Assembly: GCA_020049615.1 (NCBI GenBank)
Contig: JAIFKN010000233.1
Span: 1-26,070 of the forward strand
Direction of reading: 5' to 3'
From: a bacterium
GTDB lineage: Bacteria > Planctomycetota > UBA11346
DNA: 26,070 nucleotides
Shown here: positions 10,067 through 17,484 of the stretch, one piece after another
Layout: every line of letters starts with the position of its first letter
Numbering within the stretch: the first letter of the stretch is position 1
Translations under genes and position numbers: made by a program
The notes under the pieces: generated by a model
What the model saw: only the letters and a program-made list of their open reading frames with translations
The model's database searches: none
Told to the model about the DNA's origin: nothing

Positions 10067-11461
10067 ATGGCATGGTTCGGAGGCAAGAAGGACGACGGGC
10101 CGACCCCGGAGCAGCTCGCCGCCCAGCAGGAGGCCGAGCGCCGCGAGGCGGCCGAGGCCGACCTGCGGCGCAAGATCACCGTGGCGTTGGAAAAGGACGC
10201 GGCGCACCGCGTCACCACCGTCGATGGGATGAGTTGGATCTGTCCCTACACCTTCACCCTGGTACCGGCGGCGTTCGGGTTCCTCGAACCGGCGCGCGAA
10301 TACCTGGTCGAGAAGCGTCCGTTCGCCAACGGGGTCAAGGCCAAGCCCGCCGAGGAACTGCGCCGCCAGCGCTGGCGCCTGTTCCTGCGCGAGCAGGGCG
10401 AGTACGAGCCGCGCCTGCGCATCACCGGCCCCGACGGCCGCTGGCTCAACCCGTACACCGGCGCCTGGACCAAGCTGCCGCTGCGCCCAGGCCAGCCAGC
10501 AGTCGAGGTGATCGAGGCGATCGCCTGCGCCCTCGCCGCCTGTCCCGAGGCGCATGACGGCCGGCAGATGCTCGACGTGACCGCCCTGCGCGAGATCGAG
10601 TCACGCGCGGCGCGGACCCAGGCCGAGGGGCCGTCCGAGGCCAAGGTGGTCGGCGCGACCAAGCGGGTGGCGGGGCGCTCGACCGAGGAGATCCAGCCCA
10701 GCGCCGGTGCCGACATGGACCGCGCCAAGGGCATCCTCAACAAGATGCTGGCCGAACTGCCGGAGATCCCGGGCTTCGGCCTGGCCGTGCACTACGAGCC
10801 TCAGGACGAGGTCGGGGGCGACTTCTTCGCCTGCCTGCCGCTCGGCCCGGACCGCTTCCTCCTGGCGGTGGCGGATGTCGCCGGCCATGGCGTGCAGGGG
10901 GCCCTGGTCGTCGTCGCAGCGCTCAAGGGACTGCGCTTCATCATCAAGGAGACGCAGGATCTGACGCAGATCATCGGCCGGCTCAACGAGAGCGTGCGAG
11001 CCGATCTGCTGCAGGGCCAGTTCCTCACCTGCTGGATGGGCGTGCTCGAGGCGTCGACCCGCAAGCTGGAGCACGTCTGCGCCGGGCATACGCCGCTGGC
11101 CATCGCCAACCCGCGCAGCGAACCGCTCGCCCGCCGCCTTGGCGCCAAGACCCCGGCCCTGGGCATGCTTGCACCACCGCTCTTCAACCGCGCCATCCGC
11201 ACAGCCACCATCGAACTGCTGCCTGGAGACATGCTCATGCAGTGCACCGATGGCCTGACCGAGGCCAGCAACCCGCACCGTGAGGAATTCGGCGACCTGC
11301 GCGCCGTCGGTTCGCTCGTCGGGGTCTGCGACAGGGATTTTTCGGACGCTGTCGACCTCATCGCCGCCGACGCCCGACGCTGGGCGGCGGGCACCTTCCA
11401 GGATGACGTCACCGTGCTGGTGCTGCAATGCGATCCGCCCGTGGCGGGAGCCGACAGCTGA
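10067..11461 (+). CDS. SpoIIE/PP2C-type serine phosphatase with novel N-terminal domain
   Basis: This 464-residue soluble protein has no membrane segment. The C-terminal PPM/SpoIIE domain (about 225-460) carries the metal-binding motifs: 'EVGGDFF' (Asp252), '[13 protein letters not shown]' (Asp270), 'CTDGLTEA' (Asp395) and 'QDDVTVLVL' (Asp446-Asp447). It should dephosphorylate Ser/Thr on a partner protein, as RsbU-type regulators do. The N-terminus is a charged helix (1-45) followed by an unfamiliar region (about 46-165) with a repeated aromatic motif, W57-I-C-P-Y-T and W126-L-N-P-Y-T-G. No receiver, GAF or HAMP domain is recognisable. The frame is open upstream to 9620 opposite icd, but that segment is shadow; ATG 10067 has GGGG just before it. 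No cognate kinase or anti-sigma antagonist is adjacent. Confidence 0.88.
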   Translation: MAWFGGKKDDGPTPEQLAAQQEAERREAAEADLRRKITVALEKDAAHRVTTVDGMSWICPYTFTLVPAAFGFLEPAREYLVEKRPFANGVKAKPAEELRRQRWRLFLREQGEYEPRLRITGPDGRWLNPYTGAWTKLPLRPGQPAVEVIEAIACALAACPEAHDGRQMLDVTALREIESRAARTQAEGPSEAKVVGATKRVAGRSTEEIQPSAGADMDRAKGILNKMLAELPEIPGFGLAVHYEPQDEVGGDFFACLPLGPDRFLLAVADVAGHGVQGALVVVAALKGLRFIIKETQDLTQIIGRLNESVRADLLQGQFLTCWMGVLEASTRKLEHVCAGHTPLAIANPRSEPLARRLGAKTPALGMLAPPLFNRAIRTATIELLPGDMLMQCTDGLTEASNPHREEFGDLRAVGSLVGVCDRDFSDAVDLIAADARRWAAGTFQDDVTVLVLQCDPPVAGADS

Positions 11462-11463
11462 GC

Positions 11464-11470
11464 TGCTAAG
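11464..11470 (+). promoter_or_regulatory. TGCTAAG box upstream of the peroxiredoxin
   Basis: This is a third copy of the TGCTAAG heptamer, here on the plus strand 107 nt before the peroxiredoxin ATG and 2 nt after the phosphatase stop. The spacing differs from the two minus-strand copies, so a common function is doubtful. Confidence 0.2.
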
Positions 11471-11495
11471 GGGCTGCGCGACGTGCATGCTCGTC

Positions 11496-11517
11496 GGCGG
11501 GGAACTTGACCCCCGCC
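11496..11517 (+). terminator. Possible hairpin terminator after the phosphatase gene
   Basis: GGCGGGG and CCCCGCC form a 7-bp stem with an 8-nt loop, 35 nt after the phosphatase stop. No T-tract follows, so termination would be weak or Rho-assisted. It could alternatively be part of the peroxiredoxin leader. Confidence 0.35.
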
Positions 11518-11541
11518 CATCCGGTCCCATCACGTGCGCTG

Positions 11542-11567
11542 CCCCAACCACCCAACCAACCTAACCC
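11542..11567 (+). other. C/A-rich leader tract of the peroxiredoxin (G-rich on the other strand)
   Basis: A 26-nt tract of C and A runs (with a single T, no G) lies directly before the GGAG ribosome site. The complementary strand has six runs of two to four G with short T/A-containing spacers and could fold as a G-quadruplex. In mRNA the tract would be unstructured, which may keep the ribosome site open. Confidence 0.45.
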
Positions 11568-11577
11568 GGAGCTCACC

Positions 11578-12168
11578 ATGTCCCTCATCCAGAAGCAGGC
11601 CCCCGACTTCAAGGCCCAGGCCGTCCTCGCCGACGGCTCGTTCAAGGAGATCAAGCTCTCCGACTACAAGGGCAAGTGGGTCGTCCTGTTCTTCTACCCG
11701 CTCGACTTCACCTTCGTCTGCCCGACCGAGATCGTCGCCTTCAGCGACAAGATCAAGGAGTTCCAGGCGATCGGCGCCGAGGTCCTGGGCGTGTCGGTGG
11801 ACAGCCAGTTCACCCACCTGGCCTGGCGCCAGGTCGCGCGCAAGGACGGCGGCCTCGGCGACCTGCAGTACCCGCTGGTGGCCGACCTGAACAAGTCGAT
11901 CGCCCGCGACTACGGCGTGCTGATCGAGGAGGCCGGCATCGCCCTGCGCGGCACCTTCATCATCGACCCCAAGGGCGTGGTCCGCGCCGCCCACATCCAC
12001 GACCTGCCGGTCGGCCGCAACATCGATGAGGCCGTGCGCGTCATCAAGGCCTTCCAGTTCGTCGAGAAGCACGGCGAGGTCTGCCCCGCCGGCTGGAGCG
12101 AAGGCAAGGCGACGATGAAGGCCGACCCGAAGGGCTCGAAGGCCTACTTCTCGACCGCCAACAAGTAG
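11578..12168 (+). CDS. Typical 2-Cys peroxiredoxin (AhpC/Prx1 family)
   Basis: This 196-residue enzyme reduces hydrogen peroxide and organic peroxides in the cytoplasm. The peroxidatic cysteine is Cys48 in 'FTFVCPTE' and the resolving cysteine is Cys169 in 'GEVCPAGW', the spacing of typical two-cysteine dimers. Both marks of over-oxidation-sensitive enzymes are present: 'GGLGD' at 91-95 and a C-terminal 'YF' in '[10 protein letters not shown]'. The frame is open upstream of this ATG, but GGAG lies 6 nt before ATG 11578 and the family N-terminus begins here. It is probably its own transcript, bounded downstream by the hairpin at 12201-12227. No ahpF or thioredoxin reductase is adjacent, so the electron donor is unknown. 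Confidence 0.97.
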   Translation: MSLIQKQAPDFKAQAVLADGSFKEIKLSDYKGKWVVLFFYPLDFTFVCPTEIVAFSDKIKEFQAIGAEVLGVSVDSQFTHLAWRQVARKDGGLGDLQYPLVADLNKSIARDYGVLIEEAGIALRGTFIIDPKGVVRAAHIHDLPVGRNIDEAVRVIKAFQFVEKHGEVCPAGWSEGKATMKADPKGSKAYFSTANK

Positions 12169-12200
12169 CCCGGACCGCGGGATCACCGCGCTCTGCGATT

Positions 12201-12227
12201 GCAACCCCCGGCGCCGCCGGGGGTTGC
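12201..12227 (+). terminator. Strong hairpin terminator after the peroxiredoxin
   Basis: A perfect 12-bp GC-rich inverted repeat (GCAACCCCCGGC and its complement) with a 3-nt GCC loop starts 32 nt after the peroxiredoxin stop. The following bases contain only a short TTT, so it is a good but not textbook intrinsic terminator. Confidence 0.8.
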
Positions 12228-12296
12228 TGCGTTTCAGTGGATCACTCACGGCTGCCCGCGGCTGGCCGGCGGACGATACCCAGGGGGGATCGCCGG

Positions 12297-12318
12297 GGAG
12301 ATTGCGGCAGACATCTCC
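12297..12318 (+). promoter_or_regulatory. Leader hairpin directly before the ribosome site of the coiled-coil gene
   Basis: GGAGAT and ATCTCC form a 6-bp stem with a 10-nt loop that ends one base before the AGGAG ribosome site (12319-12323), which is 6 nt from the ATG. It might affect translation or mRNA stability; chance cannot be excluded. Confidence 0.3.
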
Positions 12319-12329
12319 AGGAGCCGCCC

Positions 12330-15300
12330 ATGTCGAACCAGGATCAGGAAAAGAACATCGCCCAGGGCCTGTCCCAGCTGGGCGAGACCACGACGGCGGC
12401 TGAACTGCTGCGGCAGAAGGGCCAGACCAAGAAGCTGCGCGTGATCAGCGAGAAGCAGTTGATGGACTGGATCCTCAAGCTGCTGCAGCAGCACATGGCG
12501 GGCAAGGCCGACGCCTTCTCGGACATCGAGAAGACCGAGATGCTGGAGAAGGCGCAGGAGGAGATCCGGCGCCGCATGAAGCGCGAGCAGGAGGCCCAGG
12601 CCGAGCGTGACCGCCTGAAGCACGAACTCGAACAGGCGATGTCGGCGGTCGCCGCCGGCAGCTCGGCCCAGAGCCAGGCCGACATCGAGATGGCCCTCGG
12701 CGCGCTCAAGGAGAAGCTCGAGCAGGCCGAGCAGATCAATCTCGACCTGCAGCAGGACAACTACGACCTGCAGGACCAGTTGAACGAGAAGATGGCGCTG
12801 CTCTCGACGACCATCGCCGAGAAGGACAAGCTGCGCGACACCGTGCGCAACCAGATGATGCGCATGACGGGCCTGTGCGAAGGCGTCCTCGGCATCGACA
12901 ACGACTACTACGGCTCGCGCCACCAGGAGGAGAACCCGGTCTCCGAGGAAGCCAGCCAGGACGAGCAGTTCTACCACGACTTCGACATCGGCGCCAAGGT
13001 CATCACCACCCTGCAGGCCGACCTCGAACGCCTGCGGGGGATCGCCAAGCGCGAAGAGCAGCACGCCGCCGACGAGCAGCCCAAGGCGCTGCTGGAAGCC
13101 GATCTCATGCTGCTCGAGCAGCTGAAGCAGGGCAACCTCCACGCCGTCGACGTAGCCGCTCCGGTCGCTGGGCTGCTGGAGGCGATGTCCGGCGCCAGGC
13201 TCGAGGCCGAGGCCTTCGAGGCCCAGGTCGCCGAAGCCACCGGCGCCGGCCACAGCCAGGTCTTCACCGAACTGCCCGAGGAGGGCGGTGATCCCGCCGA
13301 GGTCCTCGCCGGCGCCACCGCCGTCACGCGCGAGCTCGCCGCCAGCCTGGCGCGCAACCGCAACCGCATCGCCGCGCTCAAAGCCATCGCCGACGAGAGC
13401 GACGAGGCGCGCAACAACACCGAGCAGGAGCTCGAGGCGATGCGCGCGGGGCTCGAGCGCGTCTGCACCACGCTGCGTCAGCGCGCCGAATCCGAGCGCC
13501 TCGCCGTGCCGCCCGCCCTCGCCGACCGCGAAGCCCCGCCCGAGGATCGCGCCGCCGCCGCCGCCGAGGTGGTCGACCACCTGCAGGCCGCCAGCCCGGT
13601 CGACGCCGCCGCGATCGAGCAGCTCGCCCTCACCGACCGCCTGGTCAAGCCGGGCGCTCCGTCGCCCGAGGTGCAGACCACCGACAAGCAGCTGGTCGCC
13701 GAGCGCCTGCGCAAGGCTGGCGCCGAGCTCGAGCGCTACACCCTCGACCTGCAGCGCCAGCTCGACGAGGCGATCGCCCGCGAGCGCGCCCTGTCCGAGC
13801 AGATCCGTGATCTTGCCCGCCGCGATGGCGAGGAGGTCGCGCCGGTGGTCGCCGAACTCGAGCGCTCGCTCGAGGTCAAGGCGGATCCCCAGCTGCTCGC
13901 CATGGTCACCGCCCGTGCACTCGACGAGGTCGCCGGCAAGGGCGGCAAGGCCAGCGGGATCAGTGCCGCCTTCGATGAGGATCGCGCCATCGCCATCGAG
14001 CTGATCAAGGCCAGCCACGGCGACGACGGCTTGGCCGAGCGGATCGCCGACCTCGCCATCGCCGCCGAGGACAGCGACGCCAAGACCCAGCCGCAGCTCG
14101 GCGCGCAGGTGCGCGAAGCGGTCGCGGCGCTGGGCGCACGCAAGAATGAACTGCAGGCCCGCCTGCTCGAACTCGAACAGCAGGTCGAGCAGGTCCGCGC
14201 CGAGCAAGGCCGCGGTTCGGGCGAGGCGCAGCGGCTGCTTGGCGATCTGGAGAAGGCCAAGGGCGACTTGCAGAAGGCGCAGAACGAGATCCTGCGCCTG
14301 CGCAGCGGCCGTGATGCGGCCAATGGCGCGATCGACACCATCGCCGCTGAGCTCAAGCAGCGCGTCCCCGACGCCCATCCCGATCTGATGGACCGCGCCA
14401 GCGAGCCACAGGTCCGCGCCGCCGCCGCCGCTGCCGCGGTGGCCAAGCTGACCGAGCATCGCGCCGCCGAGAGCGCGGCGATCGACGCCGTCGCCGCCAT
14501 CGACCGCGCCCTGGCCCGGACCGGTGCCCCGTCCGCCATAGCCTCCGAGCTGAGCGGCGGCGATGAAGCCCAGGTCGCCGCCCGCCTGCGCGAGGCCTCG
14601 GCCGCGCTCGAAAGCCGCATCGCAGCCGTCGGTGCCGAGCTGGATGCGGCCCGCTCGCGCGAGCGCGAACTGGCCCGTCAGGTCCGGGACCTGTCGGCAG
14701 CCCAGGCCGTGGCCTCGCCTGCCTCGGCGCCGAAGGAGGATCTCGCCCGTCTCGACAAGGCGATGTCCGACAACGCCGGTCCGGTCGAGCTGGCCGAGGC
14801 CACCCGCCGGCTGATCGCCGGATTGAAGTCCAAGGCCGGCAAGGCCGAAGCCGACGCCCGCGCCGCCACCGCCCGGGCCATCGGCGGCGAACTGCTGATC
14901 GCCGCCCAGGGCGACCAGGAGCTGGCCGAGCAGACCGCCGACCTGGCGATGACCCTGGACAATCCCGACGCCGAGGCGGGCGAGGTCGAATCCCAGACCC
15001 GCGGCGCCGTCGCCCGGCTCGCGGCGCGCAAGCGCGCGTTGGAGGTCGAGCGCGCCCGTCTCGCTGGCGAGCTGGCGAAGCACGATCAGCGCAAGTCGGA
15101 ACGCGCGCTGGAGACCGGCCGCCACGCCAATGAGCTCGGCAGGCTGAGCGCCCAGAATGTCGCTCTGCGCACCGCCATCGACCAGTTGACCGGCGAACTG
15201 GCGCAGCGCTCGGCCGCCCTCGGCCGTGAAGTGCCGGCTGCGCTGACCGATCCCGCCGCCGAGCCGGAACTGAAGGCCAGCGCGGCGCTGGCAGCGGTGT

Positions 15301-16730
15301 CCGGCCTGGCCGACCATCGTCAGATGGAGGATGCCGCCGTCGACCACCTGCAGATGACCGAGCGCCTCCTGGCGTCGACCGACGGACCCAAGTCCGGCCT
15401 GTCGGAAGGCCTGAAGCCGGGGGACGAGCAGGCCGTCGCCGAGCGCATCCGCCGCGCCGACTCGGCCATCGACCGCCACGTCCGCGACCTGCACCAGCGG
15501 GTCGACGCGGCGCGCAGCCGCGAGCGCGATCTCGCGAAGCAGGTGCGTGAACTGGCCATCGTCCAGTCGGCCGGCGGCTCTCCGGCCGTGCCGCGCGAGG
15601 ACCTCGCCCGGCTCGAACGTGCCGTGGCCGATCCTGCCAGCGCCGAACTCGGCGATGCGACCCGCAAGGTCATCGCCGCGCTGAAGGCCAACGCCGGCAA
15701 GGCCGAGACCGAGGCGCGCGTAGCCGTCGCCCGCGCCCTTGCCGCCGAAGTGGTGAAGGCCGGGGAAGGCGACGCCTCCCTGGCCGACAGCACGGCCGCC
15801 TTGGCTGTTTCCCTGGACGGTGATTTCGGGGCGGCCGAGCTCGAGAACGACTTGCGCGATGCGGTGCTGAAGCTGGCGGCGCGCAAGCGCGCAGTCGATG
15901 GCGAGCGGACCCGGTTGGTCGCCGACCTCGAATCGGTGCGCGCCGAGCGCATCGCCGCCCTGGCCCGCGCCGACGAGGCCGAGAAGGCAGGTCGCGAGGA
16001 GATCGAACGGCTCGCGGGCGAGCTCGCGGGCGTCCGCGAGGCGCTTGATCTGGCTCAGGCCGATGCCAGCGAGTTCCGTGCGCGCAACGAGGCGACCGGC
16101 ACCCAGTTCAGCGGGGAGATGCTTACCCTGCGCCAGGAGCTGGCCGGACTCCGCGCTCGGCATCAGGAGCAGTCCTCGACGCTCGCCAGCCTGCGCCAGC
16201 AGGTGGAGGCGAACGAGGCCCGCCTCAAGCGCCAGCGCGAAGAGCTGACCAAGGGGCTCGAGGAGCGCGACAACCTGATCGCCGAGAAGGACCGTACCAT
16301 CGACCAGCTGTCGACCCAGCGCATCGATGGCAAGGCCCTGCAGGCCAAGGTCCAGGCCCTGGCCGTCGAGCTCGACTCCGCCAACACCCGCATCCGCGAG
16401 CTCGAATCGCGCAGCGGGGACCAGGCGGGCGCCGTGGTGCGCAGCGGCGATCTCGCCGAGCTGCACAAGCGCACCATGTCCGAGCGCGACCAGCTGCGCG
16501 AGCAGAAGCGCCATCTCGAAGGCGAGCTGGCCGACGCCCGCGGCAGCACCGAGGAGCTGCGCACCGAGCTCTCCGAATTGCGCAAGGAGCACCTGTCCGA
16601 GGCCGAATCCCACGCCCGTGAGATCGCCGAGGAGCGCCAGCGCAACGCCACGCTCAAGGACGCCCTGATCAAGCTCAAGCAGGAGGTCGCCGGCATCAGC
16701 GCCAGGCGCAAGCCCGGAGACGCGAAGTGA
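12330..16730 (+). CDS. Giant coiled-coil protein with long internal repeats, function unknown
   Basis: This 1466-residue acidic, Ala/Glu/Arg-rich protein has no signal peptide, membrane segment or nucleotide-binding loop, so it should be cytoplasmic and filamentous. Residues 1-75 are a non-repetitive head ('KKLRVISEKQLMDWILKLL'); 75-195 are coiled coil. A half repeat (about 255-350) and three full repeats (375-618, 668-918, 950-1200) follow, each with a helical first half ending 'AARSRERELARQVRDLS'-like and a second half ending 'LAARKRALEVERARL'-like. Residues 1201-1450 are a long coiled coil and the tail is basic. No Walker motifs or hinge argue against SMC or RecN. The ATG at 12330 follows AGGAG; the longer upstream frame would cross the terminator region. 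The TGA overlaps the GTG of the epimerase gene, implying coupled translation. A scaffold or filament is inferred only. Confidence 0.9.
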   Translation: MSNQDQEKNIAQGLSQLGETTTAAELLRQKGQTKKLRVISEKQLMDWILKLLQQHMAGKADAFSDIEKTEMLEKAQEEIRRRMKREQEAQAERDRLKHELEQAMSAVAAGSSAQSQADIEMALGALKEKLEQAEQINLDLQQDNYDLQDQLNEKMALLSTTIAEKDKLRDTVRNQMMRMTGLCEGVLGIDNDYYGSRHQEENPVSEEASQDEQFYHDFDIGAKVITTLQADLERLRGIAKREEQHAADEQPKALLEADLMLLEQLKQGNLHAVDVAAPVAGLLEAMSGARLEAEAFEAQVAEATGAGHSQVFTELPEEGGDPAEVLAGATAVTRELAASLARNRNRIAALKAIADESDEARNNTEQELEAMRAGLERVCTTLRQRAESERLAVPPALADREAPPEDRAAAAAEVVDHLQAASPVDAAAIEQLALTDRLVKPGAPSPEVQTTDKQLVAERLRKAGAELERYTLDLQRQLDEAIARERALSEQIRDLARRDGEEVAPVVAELERSLEVKADPQLLAMVTARALDEVAGKGGKASGISAAFDEDRAIAIELIKASHGDDGLAERIADLAIAAEDSDAKTQPQLGAQVREAVAALGARKNELQARLLELEQQVEQVRAEQGRGSGEAQRLLGDLEKAKGDLQKAQNEILRLRSGRDAANGAIDTIAAELKQRVPDAHPDLMDRASEPQVRAAAAAAAVAKLTEHRAAESAAIDAVAAIDRALARTGAPSAIASELSGGDEAQVAARLREASAALESRIAAVGAELDAARSRERELARQVRDLSAAQAVASPASAPKEDLARLDKAMSDNAGPVELAEATRRLIAGLKSKAGKAEADARAATARAIGGELLIAAQGDQELAEQTADLAMTLDNPDAEAGEVESQTRGAVARLAARKRALEVERARLAGELAKHDQRKSERALETGRHANELGRLSAQNVALRTAIDQLTGELAQRSAALGREVPAALTDPAAEPELKASAALAAVSGLADHRQMEDAAVDHLQMTERLLASTDGPKSGLSEGLKPGDEQAVAERIRRADSAIDRHVRDLHQRVDAARSRERDLAKQVRELAIVQSAGGSPAVPREDLARLERAVADPASAELGDATRKVIAALKANAGKAETEARVAVARALAAEVVKAGEGDASLADSTAALAVSLDGDFGAAELENDLRDAVLKLAARKRAVDGERTRLVADLESVRAERIAALARADEAEKAGREEIERLAGELAGVREALDLAQADASEFRARNEATGTQFSGEMLTLRQELAGLRARHQEQSSTLASLRQQVEANEARLKRQREELTKGLEERDNLIAEKDRTIDQLSTQRIDGKALQAKVQALAVELDSANTRIRELESRSGDQAGAVVRSGDLAELHKRTMSERDQLREQKRHLEGELADARGSTEELRTELSELRKEHLSEAESHAREIAEERQRNATLKDALIKLKQEVAGISARRKPGDAK
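13092..13382 (+). repeat. Half copy (second half only) of the coiled-coil repeat
   Basis: Residues 255-351 of the coiled-coil protein align by eye with the second half of the full repeats: 'EADLMLLEQL' matches 'EDLARLERAV', and 'ATAVTRELAASLARNRNRI' matches 'LRDAVLKLAARKRAV'. The match is weak and based on pattern, not identity. Confidence 0.5.
13452..14183 (+). repeat. Coiled-coil protein repeat 1
   Basis: Residues 375-618. Landmarks shared with repeats 2 and 3 are 'VAERLRKAGAELERYTLDLQ', 'ARERALSEQIRDLA', 'AERIADLAIAAEDSDA' and 'REAVAALGARKNELQARL'. This is the most diverged of the three full copies. Confidence 0.75.
14331..15083 (+). repeat. Coiled-coil protein repeat 2
   Basis: Residues 668-918. 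Landmarks are 'VAARLREASAALESRIAAVG', 'AARSRERELARQVRDLS', 'EDLARLDKAM', 'KAGKAEADARAATARAI' and 'AVARLAARKRALEVERARL'. It is clearly similar to repeat 3. Confidence 0.85.
15177..15929 (+). repeat. Coiled-coil protein repeat 3
   Basis: Residues 950-1200. Landmarks are 'VAERIRRADSAIDRHVRDLH', 'AARSRERDLAKQVRELA', 'EDLARLERAV', 'NAGKAETEARVAVARAL' and 'AVLKLAARKRAVDGERTRL'. The period from repeat 2 is about 282 residues, and from repeat 1 to 2 about 293. Confidence 0.85.
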
Positions 16731-17431
16731 CGGACGAGCAGGAGCTGCGCCGTCGGGTCCTGCAGGCGAACCTCGATCTCGTCCGCCTCGGTCTGGTCAT
16801 CTTCACCTGGGGCAACGCGTCGGCGGTCGACCGCGAGCGCGGTGTGGTGTGGATCAAACCGAGTGGCGTCGACTACGCGCGCATGACGCCCGAGGATATG
16901 GTGCCGGTCCGACTCGAGGACGGCAGCGTGTTGTCGGGCAAGCTGAGGCCTTCCAGCGACACCGCGACCCATCTGGCGCTCTACCGCGCCTGGCCTCGGA
17001 TCGGCGGCATCGTCCATACCCACAGCGAGTACGCGACCGCCATCGCCCAGGCCGGCGTGCCCATCCCGGCCCAGGGCAGCACGCATGCCGACTACTTCCA
17101 TGGCGATGTGCCGATCACCCGGAGCCTGACCAGGGCCGAGGTCGAGGGTGAATACGAGGCCAATACCGGCGCCGTCATCCTCGAGCGCTTCGTCCAGGGT
17201 CAGCTCGACCCTGTCGCCGTCCCCGGCGTGCTGGTCGACCAGCACGGTCCGTTCAGCTGGGGCGTGACGCTCGAGCAGGCGGTGATGCATGCCGGTACGA
17301 TGGAGCATCTGGCCAAGATGTTCGTCCACGCCGCCGCCGTGGCGCAGCGCCCGCGCCGCGTGCCGCGCTTCCTGCTCGACAAGCACTACATGCGCAAGCA
17401 CGGCCCCAAGGCCTATTACGGCCAGAAGTAG
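16727..17431 (+). CDS. araD: L-ribulose-5-phosphate 4-epimerase / class II aldolase family (AraD-type)
   Basis: This 234-residue cytoplasmic zinc enzyme interconverts L-ribulose-5-phosphate and D-xylulose-5-phosphate in AraD relatives. Signature stretches are 'TWGNASAVD' (25-35), 'IKPSGVDY' (43-50), 'SSDTATHLALYRAWP' (76-90), 'GGIVHTHSEYAT' with zinc ligands His97 and His99, 'GSTHADYFHGDVPITR', 'DQHGPFSWG' with His173, and the C-terminal 'LLDKHYMRKHGPKAYYGQ' with the catalytic-type tyrosine at about 230. Length and motif order match E. coli AraD/UlaF. It starts with GTG overlapping the coiled-coil stop as GTGA. No araA or araB is near, so the physiological sugar is uncertain; the beta-helix protein 53 nt downstream may feed pentoses to it. 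Confidence 0.92.
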   Translation: MTDEQELRRRVLQANLDLVRLGLVIFTWGNASAVDRERGVVWIKPSGVDYARMTPEDMVPVRLEDGSVLSGKLRPSSDTATHLALYRAWPRIGGIVHTHSEYATAIAQAGVPIPAQGSTHADYFHGDVPITRSLTRAEVEGEYEANTGAVILERFVQGQLDPVAVPGVLVDQHGPFSWGVTLEQAVMHAGTMEHLAKMFVHAAAVAQRPRRVPRFLLDKHYMRKHGPKAYYGQK

Positions 17432-17484
17432 CATTTTCCTGCACTGCGGCGTCGGATGCTTCATCCCTTCCGCCTAGGCCACGC

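Noticed and set aside
12237..12329. Upstream in-frame start that would lengthen the coiled-coil protein by 31 residues
   Set aside because: It lies just after the peroxiredoxin terminator, has no ribosome site, and the downstream ATG follows a good AGGAG.
12246..16613. 1455-codon open frame opposite the coiled-coil gene
   Set aside because: Nearly the whole reverse strand is open because GAG/GCC/CTC-rich codons lack reverse-complement stops. The Leu/Gly-rich product mirrors the coiled-coil repeats and shows no domain.
12330..16730. Reading the coiled-coil protein as SMC, RecN or a similar ATPase
   Set aside because: No Walker A, signature or Walker B motif and no globular hinge are present.
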